Position numbers and translations under genes: made by a program
Shown: positions 35,499 through 44,567 of the stretch, in pieces
Numbering within the stretch: position 1 is the stretch's first letter
Layout of the letters: every line of letters starts with the position of its first letter
The notes under the pieces: model-generated
Databases searched by the model: none
Seen by the model: the letters and a program-made list of their open reading frames with translations, nothing else
What the model was told of the DNA's origin: nothing
Origin: an uncultured Aquimarina sp.
Lineage (GTDB): Bacteria > Bacteroidota > Bacteroidia > Flavobacteriales > Flavobacteriaceae
DNA length: 44,635 bases
Direction of reading: 5' to 3'
NCBI GenBank assembly: GCA_937951135.1
Contig: CALFCI010000117.1
Span: forward strand, 1-44,635

Positions 35499-36515
35499 TT
35501 AAGAATTTAATACTTCTTTATATTGGGTTAAGATACTAATAAAATTATCAACAGTATCAGATAAGGAGTCATTACTTTTTCCTCCAGCAGCGTTGTGATG
35601 CCCTCCTCCTTCAAAGTGATTTCTAGAGAATTCATTGACAGAAAATGCCCCTTTAGATCGAAATGATATTTTGATAATACCTTCGTTTTTATTTTCAATA
35701 AAAATGACTGCAAAAGTAATCCCTTGTATTGACAACCCCAAATTCACAAACCCTTCAGTATCTCCTTTTTTATATCGATTGGAGTCCAATTCTTGTTGTG
35801 ACAGTGTAATGTACGCCGTATTATATTCTGACAACACCCTTAGATTCTGCAATGCAACCCCTTGAAGCTGTAATCTAGACATGGTATTACTATCGTATAT
35901 TTTTTCATGTATTGCCGTATTATCTGCTCCTTTATCTATAAGATCTGCGATAACGCTATGGGTTGTACTTGTAGTAGATCTAAATCGAAATGACCCTGTA
36001 TCTGTCATAATACCTAAGTAAATACAAGTAGCTATCTCTGGTGAAATAAGCGCTAAATCATCACACATGTCAATAAAATGATATACCATTTGACAGGTAG
36101 AACTCATTTGTGTATCGCTGTAGGTGTACTTGGCATAAGTATCTGGTTGTTGATGATGGTCTATCATCACAAAAATAGCATTCACTTTTTTAAGTAAAGA
36201 CTCCATAGTACCCGTTCTAGAAAAATGATTAAAATCTAATGTGAAGATAAGATCTGCTTCTTGAATTTTTGTCGTGGCATTTTTAGATTGAGAATCATAC
36301 TTTACAATAGTCTCTTCTCCTGGAACCCATTTTAAAAAATCAGGATACTCATTGGGTGATATAACGGTAACCAAATGTCCTTTTTGTTTATAATAATGAT
36401 ATAATGCTAAAGTTGACCCTATCGCATCACCATCTGGATTTTTATGTGGTATGATAATAATTTTTTTGGGAGTATGAAGTAACTCCTTAATTTCTTTAAT
36501 GTCTTTTGCTGTCAT
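35499..36515 (-). CDS. DHH-family phosphoesterase, NrnA-like
   Basis: The 338-residue product has the DHH/DHHA1 motifs in order: IIPHKNPDGDAIGSTLALYHY, the LDFNHFSRTG segment, MIDHHQQPD (DHH), GIMTDTGSFRF, and a C-terminal DHHA1 domain with FEGGGHHNAAGGK. These are typical of NrnA, which degrades nano-RNAs and pAp using Mn2+. The gene order with gldI and the isomerase on one strand, and divergent ndk, is shared by other flavobacteria as far as I recall. Confidence 0.92.
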   Translation of the reverse strand: MTAKDIKEIKELLHTPKKIIIIPHKNPDGDAIGSTLALYHYYKQKGHLVTVISPNEYPDFLKWVPGEETIVKYDSQSKNATTKIQEADLIFTLDFNHFSRTGTMESLLKKVNAIFVMIDHHQQPDTYAKYTYSDTQMSSTCQMVYHFIDMCDDLALISPEIATCIYLGIMTDTGSFRFRSTTSTTHSVIADLIDKGADNTAIHEKIYDSNTMSRLQLQGVALQNLRVLSEYNTAYITLSQQELDSNRYKKGDTEGFVNLGLSIQGITFAVIFIENKNEGIIKISFRSKGAFSVNEFSRNHFEGGGHHNAAGGKSNDSLSDTVDNFISILTQYKEVLNS

Positions 36516-36711
36516 AAGTTAGCGAATATACAAATAAAATCTGGTGTCAAATTGTATTGATACAGAAGAAAAACTACCAATCACAAGGAGATGACTCATC
36601 TGTTATTGCACTTATAATAACATGAGTGATTGCTAATTAACACCTGCCAAGATTTTAAAAAAATACGACAAACATCTTTATACCACAGCAAATACTTTCT
36701 TAAAAATATGC

Positions 36712-36741
36712 TTGATTTTGTATTCATATTCTATATTTTTG
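36712..36741 (+). promoter_or_regulatory. Promoter of ndk, TTG-N19-TATTTTTG
   Basis: TTG at 36712-36714 and TATTTTTG at 36734-36741 are separated by 19 bases, a textbook match to the Bacteroidota -33/-7 pattern. The box ends 31 bases before the ndk ATG. This is the best promoter match in the window. Confidence 0.6.
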
Positions 36742-36772
36742 TTGTTTATAAATTGTTTATCAATAAAACATT

Positions 36773-37192
36773 ATGGCTAGCAATAGAACTTTTACAATGA
36801 TTAAACCAGATGCTGTACGAAACGGGCATATCGGAGCAATATTAGAGCAAATAACCGTATCTGGGTTTAAAATTGTCGCATTAAAAATGACACAACTGAC
36901 GATTAAAGATGCTGAATCATTTTATGCCATACATAAAGAACGTCCTTTTTATGGTGAATTAGTAGCATATATGACCAGTGGAGCAATCGTAGCTGCAATT
37001 CTAGAAAAAGAAAATGCGGTAGAAGATTTCAGAACCTTGGTAGGTGCCACAAATCCTGAAGATGCTGCCGAAGGAACCATTAGAAAAAAGTATGCAACTT
37101 CATTAACAGAAAATGCTATACATGGTAGTGATAGTGATGATAATGCTGCTATTGAAAGTGCTTTTCATTTTTCATTTAGAGAACAGTTTTAA
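36773..37192 (+). CDS. ndk: Nucleoside-diphosphate kinase
   Basis: The 139-residue enzyme moves the gamma phosphate from one nucleoside triphosphate to another diphosphate. It has [17 protein letters not shown] near the N-terminus, [21 protein letters not shown], the [17 protein letters not shown] region, and the active-site histidine in [15 protein letters not shown]. The length is standard. It is monocistronic, with its own promoter and a terminator. Confidence 0.97.
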   Translation: MASNRTFTMIKPDAVRNGHIGAILEQITVSGFKIVALKMTQLTIKDAESFYAIHKERPFYGELVAYMTSGAIVAAILEKENAVEDFRTLVGATNPEDAAEGTIRKKYATSLTENAIHGSDSDDNAAIESAFHFSFREQF

Positions 37193-37212
37193 AGAATCAC
37201 AAACGACAATAT

Positions 37213-37250
37213 AAAAAAGAGCAGATATATAACTATTTGCTCTTTTTTTT
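37213..37250 (+). terminator. Rho-independent-type terminator after ndk
   Basis: AAAAAAGAGCA (37213-37223) is matched by TGCTCTTTTTT (37238-37248), with a 14-base A/T-rich loop and further Ts. It lies about 20 bases after the ndk stop. Because the flanks are A and T runs it may also act for convergent pepD. Confidence 0.75.
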
Positions 37251-37305
37251 GGTTTCCCAAAAGACTCTTACTTAGTATACAGACATAGATCATTTTTATA
37301 AGCTC

Positions 37306-38769
37306 TTAAGCCTTTAAAGGAATCTGCGTTAAGATTTTCAATACAAAATTCCAATATTTCTGGACAGATGAAATGCTTACACGTTCGTCTGGAGAATGTG
37401 CACCTCGAATCGTAGGTCCAAAAGAAATCATATCCATATCAGGATAATGCTGTCCCAAAATTCCACATTCTAAACCTGCATGACAAGCTGCTACTCGTGC
37501 TTTCTCACCATTTATAGTGAAGTATACCTTTTCTAACACTTCTAAAATTGGAGAATTTATATCTGGAGTCCAACCTGGATATTCTCCATCAGCAGTAACT
37601 GTAAATCCTGACAATCTTAAAACAGCGCTCAATGTAGCTTCCATATCTATCCTAGAAGAACATACGCTGCTTCGAGTAAGACAGTCAATACGAACCGTGC
37701 CCATTCCAATAGTCACTTTGGCTACATTATTAGACGTCATTACAAGATCTGGAATATCAGGACTCATACGATATACTCCATCATGCAAAGCATATACCGC
37801 ATGGAGTACGTTTTGCTGTATTTCAATTGGCAATACACAGTCAATCATAGTTGTAATTTCTAGTATGACTTGTAAATCCGGTTCAAGACTTCCAAATTCT
37901 TTTTGAATTGTAGTCTTCAATTTTTTTATATCCCTTTCGAAAATTATTTCCTGACCTTTATCAATAACCACAGTGGCAAAACTTTCTCTAGGAATAGCAT
38001 TTCGAAGACTCCCTCCTACTATTTTCCCTATTTGCAACCCATATTTTTCATACCCCTCATACAACAATCGATTCATAATTTTATTAGCATTCCCTAATCC
38101 TTTATGAATCTCAACTCCAGAATGTCCTCCACAAAGCCCTGTAACCGAAATAGTGTACGCTACCTTATCTTTAGTAATTACTTCCTCTTCATACCTTAAT
38201 TCTGCCGTAAGATCAATACCGCCTGCACATCCAATACCGATTTCATCATCTTCTTCTGTATCTAAATTCAATAAAATTTCACCAGTTAACCAATTAGGAG
38301 ATAACTCCATTGCTCCAGTCATTCCCGTTTCTTCATCAATTGTAAATAGTGCTTCTAATGCTGGATGCTCAATACTATCAGAAGCTAAAATTGCCATAAT
38401 GGTAGCAACCCCAATTCCATTATCAGCCCCTAACGTAGTTCCTTTTGCCTTTACCCAATCTCCATCTGTATACATTTCAATACCCTGTGTATCAAAATCA
38501 AAAACAGTATCCTCATTCTTTTGGTGCACCATATCTAAATGAGATTGTAAGACTACAGTTTTACAACCTTCTAATCCCTTAGTTGCAGGTTTCTTAATCA
38601 ATACATTACCGACCTTATCTATTAAAGTTTCTAATCCCAGCTGAGTTCCAAAATTTTTAACGAAACCAATTACCCGCTCTTCTTTTTTAGAAGGCCTCGG
38701 TACCGCATTAAGATCTGTAAATGCATTCCATAATACCTTCGGCTCTAATATTCTAATTTCTGAATTCAT
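37306..38769 (-). CDS. pepD: Aminoacyl-histidine dipeptidase (M20 family)
   Basis: The 487-residue enzyme shows the M20C metal-binding order: LQSHLDMVHQKN, GADNGIGVATIMAIL (Asp ligand), the general-base TIDEETGMTGAMELS, LLNLDTEEDDEIGIGCAGG, LCGGHSGVEIHKG, and a C-terminal CHAGLECGILG and GPTIRGAHSPDERV. These match the Xaa-His dipeptidase PepD, which cleaves carnosine-like and other dipeptides with zinc. The size is typical. It converges with ndk. Confidence 0.95.
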   Translation of the reverse strand: MNSEIRILEPKVLWNAFTDLNAVPRPSKKEERVIGFVKNFGTQLGLETLIDKVGNVLIKKPATKGLEGCKTVVLQSHLDMVHQKNEDTVFDFDTQGIEMYTDGDWVKAKGTTLGADNGIGVATIMAILASDSIEHPALEALFTIDEETGMTGAMELSPNWLTGEILLNLDTEEDDEIGIGCAGGIDLTAELRYEEEVITKDKVAYTISVTGLCGGHSGVEIHKGLGNANKIMNRLLYEGYEKYGLQIGKIVGGSLRNAIPRESFATVVIDKGQEIIFERDIKKLKTTIQKEFGSLEPDLQVILEITTMIDCVLPIEIQQNVLHAVYALHDGVYRMSPDIPDLVMTSNNVAKVTIGMGTVRIDCLTRSSVCSSRIDMEATLSAVLRLSGFTVTADGEYPGWTPDINSPILEVLEKVYFTINGEKARVAACHAGLECGILGQHYPDMDMISFGPTIRGAHSPDERVSISSVQKYWNFVLKILTQIPLKA

Positions 38770-38855
38770 ATTGATATCCTATATTTGGATTGCTAAAGTA
38801 TCGATTTTGTATAGGCTTCCAAACTTTATAAACCCCAAAATAGTATATTTACAAC

Positions 38856-39932
38856 ATGCAATCCAGAACTAAGCTTATTCTTACCCTACTACTACCCGTT
38901 CAAATTATTGGTATCAAAATAATTTCATTTTTCCCAGCGTTTGTAGAACGCTATTACAGCACTAGTATCTATATTTATATTGCTAAAGGGTTACGTTATA
39001 TCTTTGGATGGTTACCCTTTTCTTTTGGAGACCTTGGGTATGTTGTTCTAATTGTATTGGCTATTCGTTTTCTATATACAAAAGTATTCCGAAAACATAT
39101 CCATTGGAAAAATTTAGGATTAGACATTGGTTCTACATTATCAATTGTATATGCTATGTTTCATCTGCTATGGGGGATTAATTATTACCGACTTCCATTA
39201 CATGAAATATTAAATATCAATGATGAATATACAGAAGCTGAACTGATACTTGTTTCTGAAAAATTAATTCTTGCAGCAAACACCATACATCAACAACTTG
39301 AACCTGTAGATTCCTTAGCGATACAAACTCCTTATGACAAACAAGAAATTTTTAATAAAACAATAGTTGCCTATCAACAAGTACAAACAGTAATGCCTTC
39401 ATTATCCTATACTCCAAAGAGTATAAAAATATCACTACTTAGTATTCCACTAACGTATATGGGATTTAGCGGTTATTTAAACCCGATTACTAATGAAGCC
39501 CAAGTCAATGGTCTTATTCTTAATTCCAAAATGCCAACCACAAGTTGCCATGAAGAAGCCCATCAATTAGGATTTGCTAAAGAAAATGAAGCCAATTTTA
39601 TTGCAGCATTAACCACCATAAATTGTGATGACCCCTATTTTAAATATAGTGGTGTCACTTTTGCTTTAAAATTCTGTCTCAATAATCTATATCAACATAA
39701 TGATCAAAAAGCATTATGCTTGATCGAAGAAAAAATGCGGCCTGGCATTTTAAAAAACTATAAAGAAGTTCATGAATTTTGGGAACACTATGAAAATCCA
39801 TTAGAACCGATTTTCAAAAGCACTTACGACACCTACTTAAAAGCAAACGATCAACCAGAAGGTATGGATACGTATAGCTATGTTACTGCATTATTAGTGA
39901 ATTACTATAAGACACAATCTATTCCCTTATAA
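38856..39932 (+). CDS. DUF3810 membrane protein with HExxH motif
   Basis: The 358-residue product has about three N-terminal membrane segments (residues 9-105) and a soluble domain. A gluzincin-like CHEEAHQLGFAKENEANFIA stretch holds HEEAH at residues 232-236 and a downstream Glu that could complete a zinc site. The sequence matches the Bacteroidota family DUF3810, proposed as a membrane zinc peptidase; activity and substrate are unknown. It precedes the gene-poor region before the cyanate locus. Confidence 0.86.
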   Translation: MQSRTKLILTLLLPVQIIGIKIISFFPAFVERYYSTSIYIYIAKGLRYIFGWLPFSFGDLGYVVLIVLAIRFLYTKVFRKHIHWKNLGLDIGSTLSIVYAMFHLLWGINYYRLPLHEILNINDEYTEAELILVSEKLILAANTIHQQLEPVDSLAIQTPYDKQEIFNKTIVAYQQVQTVMPSLSYTPKSIKISLLSIPLTYMGFSGYLNPITNEAQVNGLILNSKMPTTSCHEEAHQLGFAKENEANFIAALTTINCDDPYFKYSGVTFALKFCLNNLYQHNDQKALCLIEEKMRPGILKNYKEVHEFWEHYENPLEPIFKSTYDTYLKANDQPEGMDTYSYVTALLVNYYKTQSIPL

Positions 39933-40365
39933 ACTGATATATTTCTTATAAATCACATTGCACTCAACGCTTTACAATTGCAACACAAGACTATAAAGAA
40001 GCTCTTCACAACACCTTAATACTATAGTATATCATAATTTAATCTGCCATATTTGGTCTTTATATAACTAAGAATAAACACAGTGTTCTCAATACTAAAA
40101 TCTAGTATCTAAATACTAATAGTATAACGTTAACATGTCGATCAAATAGCATCGCTGCGGTTAACTTTAGAACCATCGTGAAACGGTATATTTTGAAATA
40201 GTTTCAAATCGTAATACCTACCCATCCGTCAGGCGAGCATTTTTAAATCCATAATTTAGATTTAACCTAAGATCACTAGTGTCCACTTAAAAGAATATAG
40301 ATCGCTTCGCTACAAGAATCAAGAGCCAAGACTTTTGCTTAAAAATCTGATTATCAAATTATTAA

Positions 40366-40630
40366 AAAACATCAACTACAGACAAATGTACTTTACTCCT
40401 AAATGGAGTACAACTTTCTAATGAAATCAATTTAGAAGATAAAGACTGTTACGCTTTTAAAAGCAAGGGAGGGATGTGAGAGTGTTTTCTTTTTTTTAGT
40501 AGACACTAATGACCTAAGCTATAATAATAGACTCATAAAAACGAATATCCTACCGTCAGAGGTTGAAAAATTACGATAAAGCATAGATAGTGTAATGGAT
40601 ACCTTTCAAGCTTCAAATTCGAACATCTGA
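40366..40630 (+). pseudogene. Possible decayed coding fragments
   Basis: Two frames read as protein-like sequence but lack starts and carry stops. One runs 40366-40479 (CTLLLNGVQLSNEINLEDKD then CYAFKSKGGM). Another runs 40472-40630 (VFFFLVDTNDLSYNNRLIKT, NILPSEVEKLR, a stop at 40577-40579, then SIDSVMDTFQASNSNI). They adjoin with a frame change in a purine-rich stretch. I cannot name the parent family, and chance cannot be excluded. Confidence 0.25.
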
Positions 40631-40814
40631 CCTTAAACACCCACTCTTTCTCCATTGAACTATTTTCATTGATTTTGCCGTTTTGATAAATAAAAAAATG
40701 ATTTTATTGTTTTTTTATGATTATAAAATGTTAAAAAAGCAAAAACACTGAAAAAAGTAAAATTTGTACCTAAAAAGGGTTTTATTGTCCTATACCTAAA
40801 TGATATTCAGTTAT

Positions 40815-40822
40815 TATTTTTG
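40815..40822 (+). promoter_or_regulatory. Possible -7 box for the cyanate locus
   Basis: TATTTTTG matches TAnnTTTG and ends 27 bases before the permease ATG. The nearest upstream TTG (40785-40787) is 27 bases away, longer than the usual ~19, so the match is partial. An activator may help, but no operator was recognised. Confidence 0.4.
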
Positions 40823-40849
40823 TTATCAGTTAAAAACAACAATTTCACT

Positions 40850-41677
40850 ATGACTGAAAACAAGAAAGCCATTTTACTTTCCATAACATTATTCGTTGCT
40901 TTTTTTATCGTCGGAGAACTTATTACAAGTACTGGAGAAAGGGATAAAAAAAACATGACAGAATACGAAAAACTAATGGGTATGGGAGAAACTCAAGCCC
41001 ACGTTCCGGGTCCCATAGAAGTATTTAAACACGCTATAAGTGAACTACGCAATCCTTTTTATAATAATGGCCCAAATGACAAAGGTATTGGCATCCAATT
41101 ACTTTACTCTATTGCCAGAGTAATGGCTGGATATCTATTATCCGTCGTTATCGCCATACCAATAGGTTTTCTAATAGGAATGTCTCCTGTCTTCTATAAA
41201 GCCTTGCAACCTTACATACAAATACTAAAACCTATATCCCCTTTAGCTTGGATGCCTTTAGCCTTGTTTGTAATAAAAGACTCTATACTATCTTCTGTAT
41301 TTGTAATATTTATTTGTTCTATATGGCCCATACTTATTAATACTGCATTTGGAGTAATTTCTGTTAAAAAGGATTTTCTAAATGTGGGCAAAACACTAGA
41401 AATGAGCTCTCTTAAAACTGCTTTTAAAATCATATTACCTGCTGCATTGCCTACCATTTTCACTGGACTCAGAATAGCAATGGGTATTTCATGGCTGGTT
41501 ATTGTGGCTGCAGAAATGCTTGTAGGAGGAACAGGTATAGGATATTATGTATGGAATGAATGGAATAATTTGGATTTAGCAAGTGTTGTTTTCTCTATAC
41601 TAATGATTGGTCTTATAGGAATGTTTCTAGACTCATTAATAGCTAGATGTTCTAAATATTTTAACTATCAAGAATAA
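40850..41677 (+). CDS. ABC transporter permease, nitrate/cyanate/taurine type
   Basis: The 275-residue inner-membrane permease starts at the ATG at 40850; the open frame extends to a TTG at 40820 that overlaps the -7 box and is not preferred. It has about six membrane segments, the N-terminal VPGPIEVFKHAISELRNPF block of the family, SIARVMAGYLLSVVIAIPIG, and an EAA-like loop LPAALPTIFTGLRIAMGISW, which contacts the ATPase. It belongs to the NrtB/SsuC group. With the cyanase two genes downstream, cyanate is the likely substrate, though nitrate or bicarbonate cannot be excluded. Confidence 0.92.
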   Translation: MTENKKAILLSITLFVAFFIVGELITSTGERDKKNMTEYEKLMGMGETQAHVPGPIEVFKHAISELRNPFYNNGPNDKGIGIQLLYSIARVMAGYLLSVVIAIPIGFLIGMSPVFYKALQPYIQILKPISPLAWMPLALFVIKDSILSSVFVIFICSIWPILINTAFGVISVKKDFLNVGKTLEMSSLKTAFKIILPAALPTIFTGLRIAMGISWLVIVAAEMLVGGTGIGYYVWNEWNNLDLASVVFSILMIGLIGMFLDSLIARCSKYFNYQE

Positions 41678-41688
41678 AACTAATAAAC

Positions 41689-42567
41689 ATGGAAGAATTT
41701 TTAAAAGTTGAAAACATATCAAAATCATATCCTATTGCAGGTAAAAAAAGTTCAGTGACCATTTATGAAAATATTAATTTCATAATGAACAAAGGTGAAT
41801 CCATGTGTATTATTGGACATTCTGGATGTGGAAAGTCTACTATTCTAAATAATCTTGCTGGTTTAGATATTCCTTCTAGTGGTTCCATTAAAATGTTAGG
41901 AAAAGAAGTTCATTCTCCCAGTTTAGAGCGTGGTGTCATTTTTCAGAACCATAGTATCCTTCCATGGCTTACCGTATTTAAAAATGTAACCATGGCTATC
42001 AAATGCAAATTTAAAAGCATGAATGCCGATGATATCTCCAATAGAGCTACTCATTTTTTAAAGATGGTCGGTTTACAAGATGCTATGTACAAAAAACCTT
42101 CTGAACTTTCTGGAGGTATGAAACAACGCGTTGGTATTGCCAGAGCCTTTGCTATAGAACCCACTTTACTTTTAATGGATGAGCCATTCGGTGCACTGGA
42201 TGCATTAACACGAGGAAAACTACAAGACAAACTTGTTGAAATATGTGATAAAACAAAGCAAACAACCTTTATGATTACGCATGATATTGATGAAGCAATA
42301 TTGCTTTCCGATAGAATCCTTCTTATGTCGGATGGACCAGAAGCCAGAATAGCAGAAATAGTAACTGTAAATATTCCGAAACCAAGAAATAGAGCTACTA
42401 TTATTAACCACCCTGCCTATTATGACATTAGAAATTATTTGGTTGATTTTCTTGTGAATCATTCCGGAACAATTAATGAAAACCTAAAAAATGGGACTTT
42501 AAAAGAAAAAGAATTACCTATTGATGTGGATCCACATCAATTGAAATTGCAATTAGAAAATAATTAA
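41689..42567 (+). CDS. ABC transporter ATP-binding protein, nitrate/cyanate type
   Basis: The 292-residue ATPase has Walker A GHSGCGKST, the Q-loop FQNHSILPWLTV, signature LSGGMKQR, Walker B LLLMDEPFGALDA and the H-loop MITHDIDEA. The spacing and the LPWLTV segment fit the NrtD/CynD/SsuB group. A C-terminal extension (about residues 250-292) includes YYDIRNYLVDFLVNH. It follows the permease by 11 bases and should pair with it and the binding protein at 43063. Confidence 0.93.
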   Translation: MEEFLKVENISKSYPIAGKKSSVTIYENINFIMNKGESMCIIGHSGCGKSTILNNLAGLDIPSSGSIKMLGKEVHSPSLERGVIFQNHSILPWLTVFKNVTMAIKCKFKSMNADDISNRATHFLKMVGLQDAMYKKPSELSGGMKQRVGIARAFAIEPTLLLMDEPFGALDALTRGKLQDKLVEICDKTKQTTFMITHDIDEAILLSDRILLMSDGPEARIAEIVTVNIPKPRNRATIINHPAYYDIRNYLVDFLVNHSGTINENLKNGTLKEKELPIDVDPHQLKLQLENN

Positions 42568-42591
42568 AAACACCTTTAAAACAGAACGAAT

Positions 42592-43032
42592 ATGGACAAA
42601 AAACAAATGACAGAAATCATTTTAGATACTAAAATGAAAAAGGAAGTTTCGTGGAGTGATCTAGCAACTGCAACAGGATTAAATCCAGTATGTGTAGCAG
42701 CCGCATGTTTGGGAAGTGCTTCATTAAATGATACCGAAGCTGCTGCAGTAGTTAATGTACTAGCACTGGGAATCGATGTTGAAAAAATGTTAAAAGTATT
42801 TCCTTTAAAAGGAGAAGGTCAAGTGGTCCCAAGTGATCCACTTATTTATAGACTCTTTGAAATTGCGTATGTCTATGGACCAAGTATTAAGGAAATTACT
42901 CACGAAAAATTTGGAGATGGAATTATGAGTGCAATCGATTTCACTCTAGATGTAGATAAAATTGAAGACCCTAAGGGCGATCGAGTTCAAATTACAATGA
43001 CAGGTAAATTTCTTCCGTATAAGAAATGGTAA
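42592..43032 (+). CDS. cynS: Cyanase (cyanate hydratase)
   Basis: The 146-residue enzyme converts cyanate and bicarbonate to carbamate, which decomposes to ammonia and CO2. The catalytic residues known from the E. coli enzyme (Arg96, Glu99, Ser122) align here as Arg87, Glu90 and Ser113 in YRLFEIAYVYG and FGDGIMSAIDF. The N-terminal half is the helix-turn-helix-like dimerisation domain (VSWSDLATATGL), and the C-terminus ends GKFLPYKKW as in the family. It is placed inside the transporter locus, so import and breakdown are probably expressed together. Confidence 0.97.
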   Translation: MDKKQMTEIILDTKMKKEVSWSDLATATGLNPVCVAAACLGSASLNDTEAAAVVNVLALGIDVEKMLKVFPLKGEGQVVPSDPLIYRLFEIAYVYGPSIKEITHEKFGDGIMSAIDFTLDVDKIEDPKGDRVQITMTGKFLPYKKW

Positions 43033-43062
43033 AATTAATACTAACAACTAAAAAATGAAATT

Positions 43063-44481
43063 ATGCCAGTAAATAGCTTAGATGATCCATTTAGTGAAAA
43101 ATCCGACTTGTCTCACGGTGCAGGTTGCAGTTGTAAATCTTGTCATTCGGCCGATGTGGAAATGGTTCAAAATCTTCCACATTCAGAGGAAGAAATGGTG
43201 AATAGATTTGTTGAAACTTCCGTTATAAAATCAATATTTGGAGGTAACGATGTACAACGAAGACAATTTATTAAAACCGTTGGAGCCGGTGTTTTTCGAG
43301 CAGCGCTCTTATCCGTTATCCCTCTTGGGGCATTACAATCCTGTATTAACGATACTAAGAAGAAAGTTGAATCCGGAGGTGCTACAAAATTAGGTGCTTC
43401 CAAATTAGAAAAAACTAAATTGAATATTGGATTTGTTCCTATTACATGCGCAACCCCAATTATCATGTCAAAGCCAATGGGCTTTTATGAAAAATATGGT
43501 TTAGATGTAGATGTTATCAAAACAGCTGGTTGGGCAGTAGCAAGAGATAAAAGTTTAAACAAAGAATATGATGCTTCGCACATGCTGACTCCAATGCCAT
43601 TAGCAATGACTATGGGTGCCGGTTCCAGTTCTGTTCCTTATGTAATGCCAGCTGTAGAAAACATAAACGGACAAGCGATTTGTTTACATAACAAACATAA
43701 AAACAAACGAGACCCTAAAATGTGGAAAGGTTTTAAGTTTGGAGTTCCTTTTGAATATTCCATGCATAACTTTTTATTACGGTATTACGTTGCAGAGCAT
43801 GGGCTAGATCCAGACAAAGATATTCAGATTCGCGTTGTACCACCACCAGAAATGGTAGCCAACTTAAGAGCGGGAAATTTAGATGGATACTTATCTCCTG
43901 ACCCCTTTAACCAAAGAGCTGTTTATGAAAATGTAGGGTTCCTCCATTTATTAACTAAAGATATTTGGGAAGGACATCCATGTTGTGCATTTGCCTGCAG
44001 TCAAGAGTTTGTTACGAATAACCCTAACACGTATGCAGCTCTATTTAGTGCTATAATCGATGCTACTCACTATTCTTCTAAACAAGAAAATAGAGCAGGA
44101 ATAGCCGAAGCAATAGCACCTAAAAACTATTTAAATCAACCTGCTTCAGTAATTGCCCAGGTTCTTACTGGAAAATATGCAGATGGTTTAGGGAATGTAT
44201 TAAATGAACCAGATCGCATAGGCTTTGATCCCTTCCCTTGGCATTCTATGGGAGTTTGGATACTAACCCAAATGAAACGCTGGGGATATGTAAAAGAAGA
44301 CATTGACTATAAAAAAATCGCTGAGCAAGTGTATTTAGCTGCAGAATGCGGAGCTAAAATGAAAGAAATGGGTTATGAAGCTCCATCAACTACGTATAAA
44401 AAGCATATCATTATGGGTAAAGAATTTGATCCCAATTTTCCAGAAGAATATGTAAACAGCTTCGATATTCGTGTGAAATAA
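43063..44481 (+). CDS. Tat-exported lipoprotein substrate-binding protein, CmpA/NrtA family, with N-terminal CxCxxCH
   Basis: The 472-residue protein has an unusual 60-residue N-region containing GCSCKSCHS (Cys22, Cys24, Cys27, His28). A twin-arginine signal QRRQFIK (Arg66-Arg67), a hydrophobic core and a lipobox LQSC (Cys94) follow. The mature part begins KLNIGFVPITCATPIIMSKP and contains GFYEKYGLDVDVIKTAGW, AGNLDGYLSPDPFNQRAV and WEGHPCCAFACSQEFV, matching nitrate/bicarbonate/cyanate-binding proteins of the CmpA/NrtA group. It probably delivers cyanate to the permease. The CxCxxCH stretch lies before the signal and would remain on the cytoplasmic side and be removed by lipoprotein processing, so its role is unclear. 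Confidence 0.92.
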   Translation: MPVNSLDDPFSEKSDLSHGAGCSCKSCHSADVEMVQNLPHSEEEMVNRFVETSVIKSIFGGNDVQRRQFIKTVGAGVFRAALLSVIPLGALQSCINDTKKKVESGGATKLGASKLEKTKLNIGFVPITCATPIIMSKPMGFYEKYGLDVDVIKTAGWAVARDKSLNKEYDASHMLTPMPLAMTMGAGSSSVPYVMPAVENINGQAICLHNKHKNKRDPKMWKGFKFGVPFEYSMHNFLLRYYVAEHGLDPDKDIQIRVVPPPEMVANLRAGNLDGYLSPDPFNQRAVYENVGFLHLLTKDIWEGHPCCAFACSQEFVTNNPNTYAALFSAIIDATHYSSKQENRAGIAEAIAPKNYLNQPASVIAQVLTGKYADGLGNVLNEPDRIGFDPFPWHSMGVWILTQMKRWGYVKEDIDYKKIAEQVYLAAECGAKMKEMGYEAPSTTYKKHIIMGKEFDPNFPEEYVNSFDIRVK

Positions 44482-44522
44482 AAAGTAATCATTTACTTTA
44501 CTTAATTTATACATTGAATTCA

Positions 44523-44567
44523 CTGGAAAATAAAATTGAATATTCAAATTTCAATTTTATTTTTCAG
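44523..44567 (+). terminator. Strong hairpin after the cyanate locus
   Basis: CTG-g-AAAATAAAATTGAA (44523-44540) and TTCAATTTTATTTT-t-CAG (44550-44567) form an 18-base stem with one mismatch and a 9-base loop. It starts 42 bases after the binding-protein stop and has a T run in the right arm. It likely ends the transporter-cyanase transcript; the stem itself is very A/T rich. Confidence 0.65.

Larger units (their letters stand above)
39933..40849. other. Gene-poor region upstream of cyanate locus
   Basis: About 917 bases without an intact gene. It contains short heptamer-like stretches (AAAATCT-AGTATCT-AAATACT at 40097-40117, and CAAGAAT-CAAGAGC-CAAGACT at 40313-40333), a possible decayed coding segment at 40366-40630, and a palindrome GCTTTTAAAAGC near 40453-40464. 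A -7-like box lies at 40815-40822. The region looks like repeat debris and gene decay next to an accessory locus. Confidence 0.55.

Noticed and set aside
40586-40624. tRNA-like segment (gtgtaatggata and attcgaac boxes)
   Set aside because: The boxes resemble D- and T-loop sequence, but no acceptor or anticodon stem can be formed and the spacing is too short.
43126-43149. c-type cytochrome (CxxCH)
   Set aside because: The motif precedes the Tat signal, so heme attachment by periplasmic ligation is not expected; kept only as an unexplained cysteine motif.
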